The notes beneath the pieces were generated by a model, which had not been told where the DNA came from, ran no database searches, and was given only the letters and a program-made list of their open reading frames with translations. 64,000 nucleotides of DNA from Trileptium ribeirensis (taxonomy: Eukaryota; Nematoda; Enoplea; Enoplida; Thoracostomopsidae): positions 27,422 to 91,421 of the forward strand of contig JASANE010012389.1 of assembly GCA_030248225.1 (NCBI GenBank), in the 5' to 3' direction. Shown here one piece after another: positions 15,101 through 26,299 of the stretch. A program made the position numbers and the translations under genes. Each line of letters opens with the position of its first letter. Within the stretch, counting starts at the first letter, position 1.

Positions 15101-18100
15101 GGAGATGTTGGCATAGGTCATTCTTATTTAAAAGTGTTTTGAATTTTATGGTGTTATGCATCATTTACCTTAAGATTTGCGCACCTAGGGCTGAATTCTG
15201 TCACGGATCTAATTCCGACTTGTGACAAAAAGGTGCAGCGATATCCAGCTCTTCATAAATAAAATAAATAGCTAAGCTATGCTAGTATGTTTGTACGAGC
15301 CGGGAATGGCTATGTCTCAGGATTTGATAGCCGGGACAGACTACTGAAAAAAATATTTATTACATTAAGTTTAGCAGGTTGTGTTACAGGGAAATATTTT
15401 GCTCTAGGCCGAAAAAAACAAGATTAGTAGTAATTAAAGCAAGACGCATAAACGCAGGTAAAATAAATACGTAAATGATGCTATTTTCAAAATTTTTGTT
15501 TAAGCGCCTTTCGCAAGCCAACCTGGTAGATATGTATAACACGCTCTTTCATGCATGAAAATTATGCTATTGTAACTGGAAGGATGTTTTACGAATATAT
15601 GACCATATGTGTCACCAATTTTTATTTTTTCGCGTTTTTCCATTGCAGTCATAAATTTCTGGCTTTTAGAGTCGATTGCGGCCCTTATGACAATTTATCA
15701 GTCTCGTTTTACTATTAGCTAATACATTTGTAGGATCTGGCTCGATCCAAACAATGTCACACTGGCTAATAGCGGCTAGCCAAGCATGGTTTTAGAGCCG
15801 CGGCAGACTGTGACAAAATCCTGCCCTGCGCACAAGGGCGCAGATCTATATCAAAATGTGGGGGGACCAGTAAACATCAACGTTGTGTGTTCGGTACTGC
15901 CAATTTTTAAAGTACGGCTCTAACAAAAATTTTTATGCCACTAGCAGTTATTCACAGTTTATTTACGCTATTTACTTATGTTAGCATTCATTTCATTTTG
16001 GGCAGCGTCTCTTTAGCACTTTCCAAACACAGCAGTTCGCCGACCTTCCTTTTCACAGAAGATTTTTGCAATATCAACAGGATCTAAGCTGTCCAGCCGC
16101 GCCTGGTGCACATTGCAGATGAGTAAAGCATTCATTCGGCGTTGAGTCATGGAGCTCCTAAGCCATGACTTAAGACGCCTAAGGGCACTAAATGATCACT
16201 CAGCTGCACAAGAAGTTGCAGGACACAACAAGAGAAGCCGCAGTAAACGCTCAACATTTGGGAACATTTCTTGCATTTCGGCTGAAAAGCTTTGAAATAG
16301 GACCCGATAGTCTTCTAGACAAGCGCAATTTTCTGTTCTTCGACGAAACATTGGTATTTCCACCCCAAGTTCAGGAATGTCAATTTCAGGATATTTGATG
16401 GCCGCATGATTGGGGTCGACAGATTCGGATGTTAGGAGGTCATAAAGTATAGCATATTTGTCAATGTCCGTTGAATGAAAATAATCATCAAGTAACTGGA
16501 TTGCGGTGTCCAACATCTTGAAGTACTCTACGCGTTAAAAATCTTCTGGTGTTGAAAGGGCGGCTTCAGCAGCACTTCCATGCCATAATCGTTTTGGCAC
16601 TTTTCGTTGTCGGGGCATTATAATTTCGGAAATGTCGTAATTCGCTATTCCCTCGCGCACTCGTTGCATTAAGGATTCAAAAAATTCCGCAGTGCGCTTC
16701 GCCTTCAGTTCATCTGAGACAGTTTTTACGCATTCAAGCATACCTTGCACAGTAATTTTGGGTGACTGCAAAGTCTTATTTAGCTTCTCAAGAGGGTCCA
16801 CCAGTGTTTGAACCATAAAAATACCAAGCAGTGTAGATCCGGTAGAAAAGCATTGGCATAAGCCATTTGCGCGGCTGCCAACATCTGAAGAGAAGGTTTT
16901 GGCAGCAGTTTCGAGATTCTGAAGAATCGCTGCATAGTTTGACAAAACTGATCGAATAGCCGAAGACCGAGTCAGCCACCTGGTGGGACACACCGGCTTG
17001 ACGGCAGTTATTTGGGGCGTCGCCTCTTTTAGTATGGTCTTAAATTTCCCAGATTTTTCAGACAATTTTCCTAGTTCATTTATTGAGCTCAAGGCATCTC
17101 GGACCCCCGAAATTACTTCGGCAGCCTTCGAGCAAATGAGATGAGTGATATGGGCACCACAGTGAACATAGTGTGCTAATGGCTGGATTTCCTTTATTGC
17201 TGCCTGGCATCCGTTATAATTTCCTGACATATTTGCTGCACCATCATATGTTTGGTAGCGAAGTTCTGTAATCGATAAGTTGAGACGAATAAGGGCGTCT
17301 TGTACCATGGAGCATAGACCTCTTCCAGTAACATCGCTAACAGTGTAAAGACCAAGACATTCTTCATGGACATCAAGGTTAGAATCAACATAACGGATGC
17401 AGATGCTTTCTTGTTCTGCACCTGAGATATCCTGAGTGCCGTCCACAACGATAGAAAACTGTTGACTTTGTTCCTTAATCTCAGTGGATATAGTTCGAAC
17501 TATATCGTGTGCCATTATTTCCAGAATTTCGTTCTGGATCCCGTCACTTGTGTAATCGGTTTTCTGCCGGAGCCATTTCTGCAACGAGGGATCATCATCG
17601 CAACGCAGCTTTAGCAGCTGTTCGAAATTGCCTTCAGTCTTGCCTCTTATTGCAAGTCCTTGACGGGCGAGGAATTTCAATGTTGTGATTATCTTGAGTA
17701 AGCAAGACTGCGCCATACGTCCCTCCTTAGCTATATTATCGGCCAACTGGACGTTGACACCCTTCTGCTCATTGTGCCTTGCCAAGCTTTCCCTCGCTAT
17801 GCGATGAGTTTCGGAATGTTGATGGCCTAGAATGTACAGCGCAATTAATACAGCAAATATGTAGCTGAGGGACCTGGAAAAGCTTGGTGGGAGCCCTAAA
17901 TGTAGCCCAAATGTCCCCAGTCTCTCTCAAATTTAAAGCAATCACCCCAACGTATCATGGATGAAAGGCACAAAATCGGGAACTACAACCGCTGACTCCT
18001 GAAAAACAAGCCTGCCTAGTACTTCCACGCAGAAAACCCTTTGAAAGTTTCACTCCTGAAAGTTTAAGTTCCAGTTCTCGACTGAAACTTAAAAGTTTCT

Positions 18101-21100
18101 CATTCGACACTTTTCTGAGGATGAGTACCCCTCGTATACAGCTAATTTGGTATCCATCGAAATTCGTCTATCGAAATATATTTTAGCTAGTTTTTATCAC
18201 TTGGATGACAGATACACCCCGCTTGACCCCGCGACCCCGTCCACACTACACAATGCCTGGGCAATAAGCTGCGATTTTGGGCTGATGTGGTATGTACCTT
18301 CCGCCGTTTACATGCCGCGCAAACGTGTTACCCTCTAACCTGGTGGCAGCTTTCAGCTTCTCCTGCTCCTCTAGTACCTCTAGTACCAATGAAAATGAAA
18401 AGCATATGTACTTACAAAATTGCTATCAAAAATTTCTAAGCAAACAATGCGAGAAGCATCCTGCCAGCGGCCTCCGACTTATATGTGGCGCATCGTATTA
18501 GTAGGCGCCCCGCTGCACCCCCCCCCGAGGGCCGAGCGGAGCGCCCCGAAACGCTCCGCTCCATATCCCTAGTGTACACCCTGTTTCAAATAGCAGAATG
18601 AATCAATGGTACAAAACAGCTGACATTAAAGTGTTAATTGATCTGGGAGTAGAAACTTACTGGTAAATTTTTGGTTTGACTTCTTCCAGTTTCTGAACCC
18701 GTCCGTAATGAATGCTGGTTCCGCCGATTTCGCACCCTTCAGGAGCCCTAGTTGCCAAGATTTGGCGCAATAAAAGCATAACATGCCCGACACCGTTGTA
18801 TCGCAGTGCAGCCATGGAAAGTCGTCAAACCATGAGCGCTGAGGTACCAGAGGATTAGGTCTGCTCGGCAATTTTTGCGGCGGAAGAAACGAAATGTCAG
18901 CTGGCTGATGGGGCTTGTCACCGAAAACAAAATGCTTTCCTTTGTCTTTTGTAGTAGAAGAGGATTGCGTTTCGGAAACGTTTGAATTGTTGGAATCGTC
19001 CTCTGAAATTTGTAAATATGCCATGATATACATTAAATTGATCGCAAGTGCTCCTGCAAGAGTGAGAAACAAGTTTTAAGATCCCTTTCAGCGCTCACTT
19101 TTCTTTTCAAGTTGCCACACATTCGTTCTTCTTATCTCAGACCCTTCTGGATGAAAATGTGGAATAAATAGTATACACCAATTTATCGCCAGATTCCGAA
19201 GATTGCGAATATTGCATTGCCAAACCCATCTCGTGCATGAGAAACAAGTTCTATCACAGTTTTTAAAGTCTTTTCTTCTGCTACAAGTTATTACATGTTT
19301 TGCCTTCTTGTTTCGAAACAAAAAAAATTCTAACAAAAACCGTGAAAAACGCCCCAGGAATGGAACGCTAGGAAGCACATGAATTTCACATTTTATCTAT
19401 GTGATGCATTCTTGAAGCGGTACGAGTGACAAAAAATAGGTTTCGAGCAGGAATGGTTACATTTGCAATAATCATCCATCAATATAGCTGAGCATGTCTT
19501 GAAGCGGCGCGAGACCCTAGTGCAGAAAATTGTGAACCAAAAATACAGCATATGTATACTTTTAAACAAGAAATGATTAATATAATGGCGTTTTTAACAT
19601 AAAATTTTGTTTTAAACAACGAAATATTTTACCAATGTATTAGCTAAGTCATCTTAATTAAATGCGCCAAGGCCCAACTACCAAACGGTAGTTATAAATA
19701 AATCAAAATTCGGACTAGCCTTGTCTTGAAGATCTTTGAGCGTCGGAAGATGTCCCAGGGGTCGGCTTAATGAATTTGCGTATATCCTTTCCGACTGCTG
19801 ATTTCGAAAAGGCGCACTATTCAGCAGTTAACGATATTGAAATATAATATAGCAAGCAAATCAAAATATATCCTTTCACTATAAAATGTAAATTCTGAAA
19901 CGACGTTAAATATATATTGTTTGTTTCAAAAACATTAGGTGTTCCATGTCTTAAGACTGAGCCTAAGCCGTGCCTTTATACGTGTATTGGTTCTGCTACA
20001 AATTGTCCATCTACGACTGAACCATGGTGTTAAAATGAAGCATCTGCAGCGGACCGACTCTTGATTTACTGACAATCTGGAGCAGCTTCGAGCGAACCGC
20101 AGTCTAGCTGCGGAGATTGGTCATAAAACTGGGGGGACAAAGCCCCTTTGTCCCCCCCACTCAAAAATCCGGGGAGGACTAGTCCACCCGTCCCCCCAGG
20201 ATCTGCGCCCCTGCCTGCGCACACATCCTAAGGTAAATGACCAATTAGATGATCCTAGGAGAGGAACGGATCGCACAAAACTTAACAATTTATATACGCA
20301 TTAACAGTTCTCAGAGCAAAGCTATGTTTACAACAGCTTGAACAAAATATTTTTATTAGTATTCTGTCGTGACCACGCATATTTCTGTTGCGAGAAATTT
20401 AGAACAATCATATTACCAACCCAGGGTTTACTTGTTGACATTTTAATGCCAGAATGAGTTCCTGTTTGAAACAGCGTGGCTCTACTTCCTGTAACTTGAA
20501 GTATGTTAGACCTTGCTTGTACGACATATCGAAGATGCTAGATCTCTGGTCTTACCGTCCTGAAGTTTACCTTTAGGTAAAATATCGTATGTTACGTACT
20601 TTCTCCAACATATTTATTGCGAGTAAAAAATGGTGACCAATTTTTTTCAATGATGTTTTATATAAATGCAGCAATAAAACAATGTTGATAAACAGTGCAA
20701 CCCAAATTTAATAACTAAAATTCGGCTGTTGAGTGCAAAATTGGTAATGTAACATATGAATATATAAACGACAAATTTATATCAGTTTAACTTGCGACAT
20801 ATTTATATATACATATCTATAAAACATATATATTAATGTATTTATGTATTGCAGAAAGTGCCAAGTCATTATCGTCGATGCAAAAACCTTCACCATTAGC
20901 AAACATGTTTTCGCGCAATTTAATAAACCAACAACATCCAAGTCAACTATTACCGTTGAACATTAATCCGTCAATGGCATCCTCCCATCAAGGTCCATAT
21001 CCTGGTTGGCTGTTGGGTCAAAATTTTCGTATAGCTGCACTACCAAAATCCCGCCGGGGAATGCTTAGGCGAGCCGTATTCTCAGATCAACAACGCAAAG

Positions 21101-24100
21101 GACTGGAAGATCGATTTCAGGTAAAGAGCAAACTGTAGCTAATAGTGCTATATTACAACAAAATTATAAATATACATTTATTTAAACAAAATTTTTTACA
21201 GTAAAATTTGTGGTGTAAAAATGTCTCAAATTCGAATTTTTTACAGTGTGTTATTACATTTTCAACCCAAAAAAATTACAACACATCTCCTTGTCCCTGA
21301 TTGGCTAAATTAAAAACTGCTACTTGAGCTACAAAAAGCATTAGCTGTATATGCCACAAAACCTTGAGCTCGTGTGTGCATATTCACCGAAAATGCACAA
21401 AAAGGCTTCCCAATATTGTTCAAAATCCGTTTAAAATACGAGCTCCAAATTTGATAAAATTTAAAAGCAGGAACTTGAATAGTGACCGCAGCTTTTAGTA
21501 AACAAAATAGTTGTACCATTTTTACAATTTGTACCAATTTGTACAAATTTATTATACTTGCCATTGATATTTATAAAGGTTGGAGTACTTATAGATCCGA
21601 TGGTTCAAAAATGGAACCAAAAATTAAGGCAAGCGCTTGATTTAAAGTTAGTCACCTTTTACTTCTACATACGCGACAAGTACCGGACGGACTGAACCTT
21701 ATATATTTTGTTTTGTTATTTTCAGCTATAGTATGGCATCTTTTCTAAATCAGCAGAAATCTTAAATTCGGAATACAATACTCCTCCATTGAAATATACT
21801 TCAAAATTAGAAACGTGCCTTCCGACCAACCTGAAAGTTCGAAATACATACATGTTAAAATTAATCATCTTCATGTTCAAAACCAATTTTATTCATCCTT
21901 ATGGATACAGGCTACATTACGTTCAATCATATTTTATTCAAATTATGCCTTAGCTAAACTTGTTTCAATCTAGTCTTATACATGGAATACACGTAACAGT
22001 TGTAGCATGCCTTGCCGGGCATTCAGAGATTTGTATGCACGGTTTTGACGAGTTCAAACAAGGGCGATGGCACGACTTTGAACAAATATACTGTACAGTA
22101 GCACATACAAATATTTGAATACCCGGTTAGCCGTACCACAACTAAGTTGTGACTAAATGCAGCAGAGTTTTGTATTATGTACTATGTTACACATCATAAT
22201 GAAACATTCTGTATAGTTGAACCCTACATACAAATCTTTGAGATCACGGCAGACTGAAAACAAATTGTAGTATAGACAGCAGCGCGATTAAAAATTTGTA
22301 CCAATGGTAACTCGTTCAACCTTGTGCCAACGCACATGTTTGAACTGGTCGCAGCCTAGTGTTCAAATAATTGAACGCACGGCTACCTATGCTGCAACTA
22401 TTACTTATATACATACTTATTGCTTCTAAATTCTGAATATATATTGAGAGTGTGTGTTTTATGAATCTAATCAGGGTCAGGCGCATATGGAAAACTACAA
22501 ACAGAAAATAGACATTTGCTCGTTTTAAGTTCGATTATTTCATTTCCAAGACACCGTAGACAAAGGCAACAGTCGATGTATAACTACGTACCAACTTATC
22601 GGAGCCGTTTACAGCTAAAAAATCGTGATGGAAAGCTGCATATTGCGATTGTTCGGTCTCAGCAATAGAATAGCGTCTTTTCGTGAATACTATAACTGAA
22701 TTACTAATAAAAATGATCCCGAACTGCACAATAAGAATTTTAGTAATGAGATTTTAAATTCTGGTGTCTTAACTGTTTTGTCGTCGTTAATGCAATGATT
22801 GACACGTGTTATTTGGCGTTGAAATTTTAAATTCTGAGAGGTTAGATTCGTCATATTATCTTCGTCAACATCTAATGGCCTGTTGTATTACCAGAGGCGT
22901 AGATCCACGTTGAGTTGTAGAAAACAAACGTTTATTGAAAGCCAACAGAAGTAAGCGAACAAACGTAGTAAACAAGACAGTAAAAGTAACGTTGAATCGA
23001 GACAATAAGAAACAGTAAACTGAGCAGTAATGGAACAGTACTTCAGCAGTAACTAAACAGTAACTCAAGTTGTGGTAAACAACCGTCTTTAAATATAATC
23101 AAAGAATCTTCTAGAATAATCATGACATCAGTCTTCGAAATCCATAGAACATTCTAGAAGATTCGAGATGCCGTCACTCCACATATGAGGATGTCCTCGT
23201 ACATCATAGGAGCTTCCAGAACAGGATCGAATGTAATTCCAAAATGTTCTGGCGAAGCAAATCCATAACAGCCTAAAAACTATTTTATCTTCAAAGTCAG
23301 TGACTGATGGGATCGAGCTTTCAACAAGTTTAAAGCGTTTTATATTGTGTAATATAATCTAAAATTTAAACCAATCTCATCAATAATTTAAAAAACATGA
23401 GCAACAGTCGTTATTTATTCGAACCGAGAAGAGTTAATATAGAAACATAATTGAACTTAATTACAAATAGTTAATAATGAAAAATTCCCTATTAGCTATT
23501 CGTCGCGGCCATGTTATATTTCAATAGGTTTTATTCAAAAATAAATGTCGCTCAAAATCATGACTGCACTTTGAATACTGTTACTTGTATCTAGGTTAAT
23601 CGTATACTTATGTATCTATATGAAAACTCAGCAAATTTTACAACGGTGTTTGGGTGATTATTGCTGATAACATTACTGATACGTGATGAAGGGTTTCCCC
23701 AGGTTGGTTTCGCAATTTTGATCGCAAGAAGACTGAGCTAAACTGTAATAAGTTTAAAATTTTAGCAATCATAGTCATATAGTTTGCCAATTTGAAAATT
23801 CGGTATGGGATTGTTAAAACAACAAAGTGTTGATTTTGCTAACAACTATAAGATTTTGCCTTTATGCTTGAATGATAGCATTGTATATAGCAGTTATTTA
23901 TTCAGACGCGTCATAATAAACGGTTTTGTTGACTAGTTGCAATGTATTTACATATGAACCATACATGCCAAAACTCTACCCCTGAGGCATCGGAACAACC
24001 CTGAGGGAATGTCTACTCCCCCCGAGGCCACCACCCTACCTCTCATGTGCGCCGCACCCCTTCCCCTTTCCCCGTCCCCCACCCACCGCGCGCACCAGGC

Positions 24101-25926
24101 GAATATTGAACAATTTTAGGAAACAGCGGTAAAATTAGGGTATGACAATTCGCAGAAATTGGAATAAAATTGGTAAAGGTCAAGGAGATCCTAGGCGGAG
24201 GTGTCACCTTTTTCAGCACCCTCTGGGTGATCTCTACCGCTGGGATGACCCCCGGCTACCCCTGAGACGTCGAAGAGTCAGCATGAATGTGATCATTCAC
24301 TGCTGTAATGAACGTAGCACGATACAGTAGCCACGTTTATTTGCAATGTGAATAATTACTTTCAGATACAGAAATACATCAGCAAACCGGACAGAAAAAA
24401 ATTGGCAGACGAACTCGGTCTAAAAGATTCACAGGTATACGTCTCATACATATTTATATAGATGTGGTGCTACTGCCGTATCCTATGCGTTTCGGTTCGA
24501 GATCATATTCAAAACGCGGATATTCAACGACGGTATCAAACAATGCACACATTTTGGCACGAAAATTGGCCGGTTTCCTAAAGTGGCACTTCTTTTTCGC
24601 CACCTGACGACTGGAAGCGACAACGACGGATAGCATTCGAGACGTGGAGACAAGTTGTCAAGTTGGAAATGGAGGTTGCTTTCTGCTACACTTCATGGCG
24701 TAGATGGTCATGCGGCGCGTTTTCTGTGATGGTGACCGCGGCTACTGATCGTGACGAATGCATGAGTCGAGTTCACAGGGTAATGGCGCCCTGAGTCGAC
24801 GGAGTCCAGTAAGATATCTGTGTATATGCTATATAGTATGTATATATCTTACCAGTAGCTTACTGGACCTCGCCTAGTGGGCGCCATGATCCATTGAACC
24901 CGACTCGTCTATTCGTCGCGATCAGTAGCCTCGGTGATCATTGCAAGGAAGGCGGTATATATACTGGTAGGTAGTAGACCTTAGACCACATTACTTTTTC
25001 ACTTTATTTTTAACCGAGAATTCTGCCACCATCCAGAAGTACATACTGTAAGATATATTCGCTTGGTCGATTTCCACTGTCACCTTCATATGATGTTGTT
25101 TGTCAAAACTTCACAATAAAATGATAATATTGCTTTTGGAGTTGATACCCTCGTTTATCATGACACCAACAGCTTATATATTAGCACAATTTGTTAATTA
25201 TAGGTAAAAATTTGGTTCCAAAATCGTCGTATGAAATGGCGTAACGCAAAAGAGCGAGAAAATCCATCTGGACAATCTGGAGCGTCCACGTCAACAGGAA
25301 GCAACAAAACTGCCATAAATATAAATAGATCGCAACAATCTCGGTCGACAGGTGCTGCAAATATGTTGTCAAAAGAACGCGAAATGACAACGGTTACATC
25401 AAGCTTTCGTGACCGTACTGCCCACGATAATTTACAACCATTTTCGATAGCGAACGGGCGTTTTATTTTGAATTCGAGCAAAACTACAATTCCACCACCG
25501 CCATTTTATCAATTTCCCAGGTCTAGCACCAATTTGACATCGATGAACAGCTCAACAAAGCAGACGGTATCTGAAGAATCGCCACCAACGCCAGTTACAT
25601 CACCGGAATCATCAGCCGAGAACCCGGAGCAGGACTCACCGCCTACATCATCGCTAGGAATTCACGATGTAAGCGAAAGGCCAACGCCGCTACAGAGAAC
25701 CAATATAAAACATGAAAATGGACAAATTTCTCCGATTATAGTTTCAAATTGCAGCAAATACGTTGGTCATTCCAAGTTGGATACCTGCCTAATTTCTAGC
25801 GGCCTGCCTGTTTCGAACGTGCTTGCTGAAAGTAGTATCAGCGATCATGAAGGAGGTGATAACTACAGCATTGATAATGTAAATGTCGATGTTATTGATA
25901 CTGATGACCATGATTTCAACTGCTGA
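8940..25926 (+). CDS. dbx: DBX-class homeobox transcription factor, five coding exons
   Basis: Predicted DNA-binding nuclear regulator; in bilaterians DBX proteins pattern neural progenitors and interneurons and mostly repress transcription. The join is 8940-9153, 11512-11730, 20855-21120, 24366-24434 and 25204-25926: 1491 bases, 496 residues plus TGA. Phases agree at every GT-AG junction (1, 1, 0, 0). An eh1-type motif FGIQAIL lies at residues 128-134, as in the LKFGVNAIL segment of vertebrate DBX. The homeodomain occupies about residues 213-272. It starts with the DBX signature RRGMLRRAVFSD, continues with KYISKPDRKKLA, and has helix 3 VKIWFQNRRMKW with W48, F49, Q50, N51 and R53 present. 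Introns fall after homeodomain positions 21 and 44; 44/45 is a common homeobox intron site. The tail is Ser/Thr/Pro-rich and ends acidic, as in vertebrate DBX. An in-frame TGA at 8925 lies just upstream of the first ATG. Exon 1 is the least certain part. Confidence 0.93.
10399..10472 (+). repeat. 38-base tandem duplication
   Basis: CAATAGGCACTC...TAATAGACTAAGTAC occurs twice with a 38-base period, directly abutting the MITE that follows. It lies in dbx intron 1. Confidence 0.85.
10473..10890. mobile_element. hAT-type MITE in dbx intron 1
   Basis: 418 bases. The left end CAAGGGTGTAGCCAGGGGG and the right end (read inverted) CAAGGGCGTAGCCAGGAA form terminal inverted repeats of the CAGGGGCGTAGCCAGG type common in non-autonomous hAT elements. 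The flanking 8-mers CCTTGAGA and CCCTGAAA match at six of eight positions, consistent with a decayed 8-base target duplication. No transposase. Confidence 0.8.
11512..11730 (+). CDS. dbx: dbx coding exon 2, carries the eh1 repressor motif
   Basis: The acceptor is a pyrimidine-rich TTTCAG at 11511 and the donor is G|GTGAAT at 11731. It encodes residues 73-144 and ends in phase 1. The motif FGIQAIL (residues 128-134) matches the FxIxxIL pattern of engrailed-homology-1 peptides, which recruit Groucho/TLE co-repressors. The surrounding PLKFGIQAILG aligns with the conserved DBX block upstream of the homeodomain. Confidence 0.9.
11748..15824. other. dbx intron 2, 5' part, nothing recognised
   Basis: AT-rich intronic sequence. 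No exon, element end or RNA gene was identified; short frames at 12088-14915 look spurious. Confidence 0.45.
16013..19024 (-). pseudogene. hAT transposase (TTF finger / DUF4371-like), two premature stops
   Basis: Cut-and-paste transposase. Exon 1 is 19024-18661: an acidic start, then the TTF-type zinc finger region (QRSWFDDFPWLHC...MLCFYCAKSW). Donor CCA|GTAAGT, intron 17827-18660, acceptor TTCTAG. Exon 2 is 17826-16013 and completes the finger (SHQHSETHRIAR), then gives the RNase-H-like core with VVDGTQD and YQTYDGAANMSG (expected catalytic Asp residues), the CPTRW block, and the C-terminal dimerisation region ending ATSCAAE (catalytic Glu) then SFSALRRLKSWLRSSM. The frame is constant but broken by TAA at 16535-16537 (before RVEYFK) and TGA at 16196-16198, exactly where the family has Arg in AERSFS; CGA to TGA fits CpG decay. 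About 725 codons overall. Confidence 0.9.
18534..18561. repeat. Perfect hairpin inside the transposase intron
   Basis: Arms GAGCGGAGCG and CGCTCCGCTC with an 8-base loop, in a GC-rich island of the transposase intron, next to a run of nine C. Confidence 0.85.
20855..21120 (+). CDS. dbx: dbx coding exon 3, first part of the homeodomain
   Basis: The acceptor is TTGCAG|AA and the donor is CAG|GTAAAG, phase 0. It encodes residues 145-233. The last 21 residues begin the homeodomain (GMLRRAVFSDQQRKGLEDRF), with R5, F8, L16 and F20 present at their canonical positions. Confidence 0.97.
21121..22880. other. dbx intron 3, 5' part, nothing recognised
   Basis: AT-rich intron. TTTTTTACAGT motifs near 21198 and 21240 recall MITE ends but no element could be delimited. 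Confidence 0.4.
22881..23270 (-). mobile_element. Solo LTR of an LTR retrotransposon in dbx intron 3
   Basis: 390 bases. On the - strand it starts TGTTATGG and ends ATACAACA (TG...CA with short inverted termini). In LTR order: heat-shock-like elements (23164-23104), TATA box TATATTTAAA (23097-23088), polyadenylation signal AATAAA (22936-22931) about 150 bases downstream, then a short end region. No internal retrotransposon sequence adjoins it, hence solo. Flanks share only GCC, so no clean target duplication was confirmed. Confidence 0.75.
23104..23164. promoter_or_regulatory. Two perfect heat-shock elements
   Basis: Read on + : GAAtcTTCtaGAA at 23104-23116 (three units) and GAAcaTTCtaGAAgaTTC at 23147-23164 (four units), both exact nGAAn arrays as bound by HSF trimers. 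A two-unit TTCcaGAA follows at 23214-23221. They lie just upstream of the LTR's own TATA box. Confidence 0.8.
23960..24285 (+). repeat. ACATGC-family GC-rich repeat in dbx intron 3
   Basis: It opens CATACATGCC, passes a C-rich block (CCCCCGAGGCCACCACCCTACC), then AT words (AAAATTGGTAAAG), a second GC block and ends GTCAGCATGAATGTGAT. The same order of blocks recurs at 37900-38300. It ends about 80 bases before dbx exon 4. Confidence 0.7.
24366..24434 (+). CDS. dbx: dbx coding exon 4, 69-base homeodomain exon
   Basis: A 23-codon exon between TTTCAG and GTATAC, both phase 0. It encodes homeodomain positions 22-44: KYISKPDRKKLADELGLKD follows two divergent residues (IQ). It is too short to appear as an open reading frame but is fixed by the flanking homeodomain halves. 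Confidence 0.97.
24727..24940. repeat. Large imperfect foldback in dbx intron 4
   Basis: Arms of about 95 bases (roughly 24731-24829 and 24853-24940) are inverted copies with scattered mismatches: GGCTACTGATCGTGACGAAT pairs with ATTCGTCGCGATCAGTAGCC, AATGGCGCC with GGCGCCAT, and GTCCAGTAAG with CTTACTGGAC. The short AT-rich loop centres near 24840. The region from the end of exon 4 to 24960 is GC-richer than the rest of the intron. Confidence 0.85.
25204..25926 (+). CDS. dbx: dbx coding exon 5, recognition helix and C-terminal tail
   Basis: It starts after TTATAG with GTA AAA ATT TGG, giving helix 3 (VKIWFQNRRMKWRNAKERE), so the exon begins at homeodomain position 45. The remaining ~220 residues are low-complexity, rich in Ser, Thr, Pro, Asn and Gln, and end in an acidic stretch (DVIDTDDHDFNC) before TGA. 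Reading frames on the opposite strand here are shadows. Confidence 0.96.
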   Translation, partial: VKIWFQNRRMKWRNAKERENPSGQSGASTSTGSNKTAININRSQQSRSTGAANMLSKEREMTTVTSSFRDRTAHDNLQPFSIANGRFILNSSKTTIPPPPFYQFPRSSTNLTSMNSSTKQTVSEESPPTPVTSPESSAENPEQDSPPTSSLGIHDVSERPTPLQRTNIKHENGQISPIIVSNCSKYVGHSKLDTCLISSGLPVSNVLAESSISDHEGGDNYSIDNVNVDVIDTDDHDFNC

Positions 25927-26196
25927 GGTTTCCATCAAGGAGTGAATTTGATTTATAATACCTTAAACACGGTAGTATATATACGCATTGATACTGTAAT
26001 TAGTAATTTCAGTCCATTTATTGTATGTATAATGTAATATTATCAATATATGTTATGATTTTACACAAAATTCGACTGATTAAAAATTTCAACATTTATT
26101 ACTCCTGGTTACCTCTGTTTCGCTTATTCTGACTCTCTGTACGAATTGAACATTTTGACTAATCAGTTGCTGTTAAAGTGCTTATGACAGTTTTTT

Positions 26197-26202
26197 AATA
26201 AA
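26197..26202 (+). promoter_or_regulatory. putative dbx polyadenylation signal AATAAA
   Basis: A canonical hexamer about 270 bases after the dbx stop codon, in AT-rich sequence. It is the first clear AATAAA downstream of the stop; assignment is by position only. Confidence 0.5.
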
Positions 26203-26299
26203 ACAGAATCGATATTCGCGAAAATGACCTAATCAACATGGAGCCTCGGCCAGATTGGGTCAGGAAGTCCTATATTTTCAAATCAGCAGAGTATATTTA

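Larger units (their letters stand above)
15833..20213 (-). mobile_element. hAT DNA transposon, near-complete, in dbx intron 2
   Basis: 4381 bases, antisense to dbx. Ends: left CAAGGGCGCAGATC and right (inverted) CAGGGGCGCAGATC, each followed within about 20 bases by a GGGGGGAC stretch. The identical 8-mer CCTGCGCA flanks both sides (15825-15832 and 20214-20221), a perfect target-site duplication of hAT length. It carries one transposase gene with an intron. The exact duplication and only two nonsense codons argue for a fairly recent insertion. Confidence 0.95.

Noticed and set aside
24454..24636. 60-codon antisense frame as a gene in dbx intron 4
   Set aside because: Basic, protein-like in places, but no family recognised, no splice support and it adjoins a foldback; kept only as a note.
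25194..25481. Antisense frames over dbx exon 5
   Set aside because: Shadows of the homeobox exon, which is fixed by the homeodomain.
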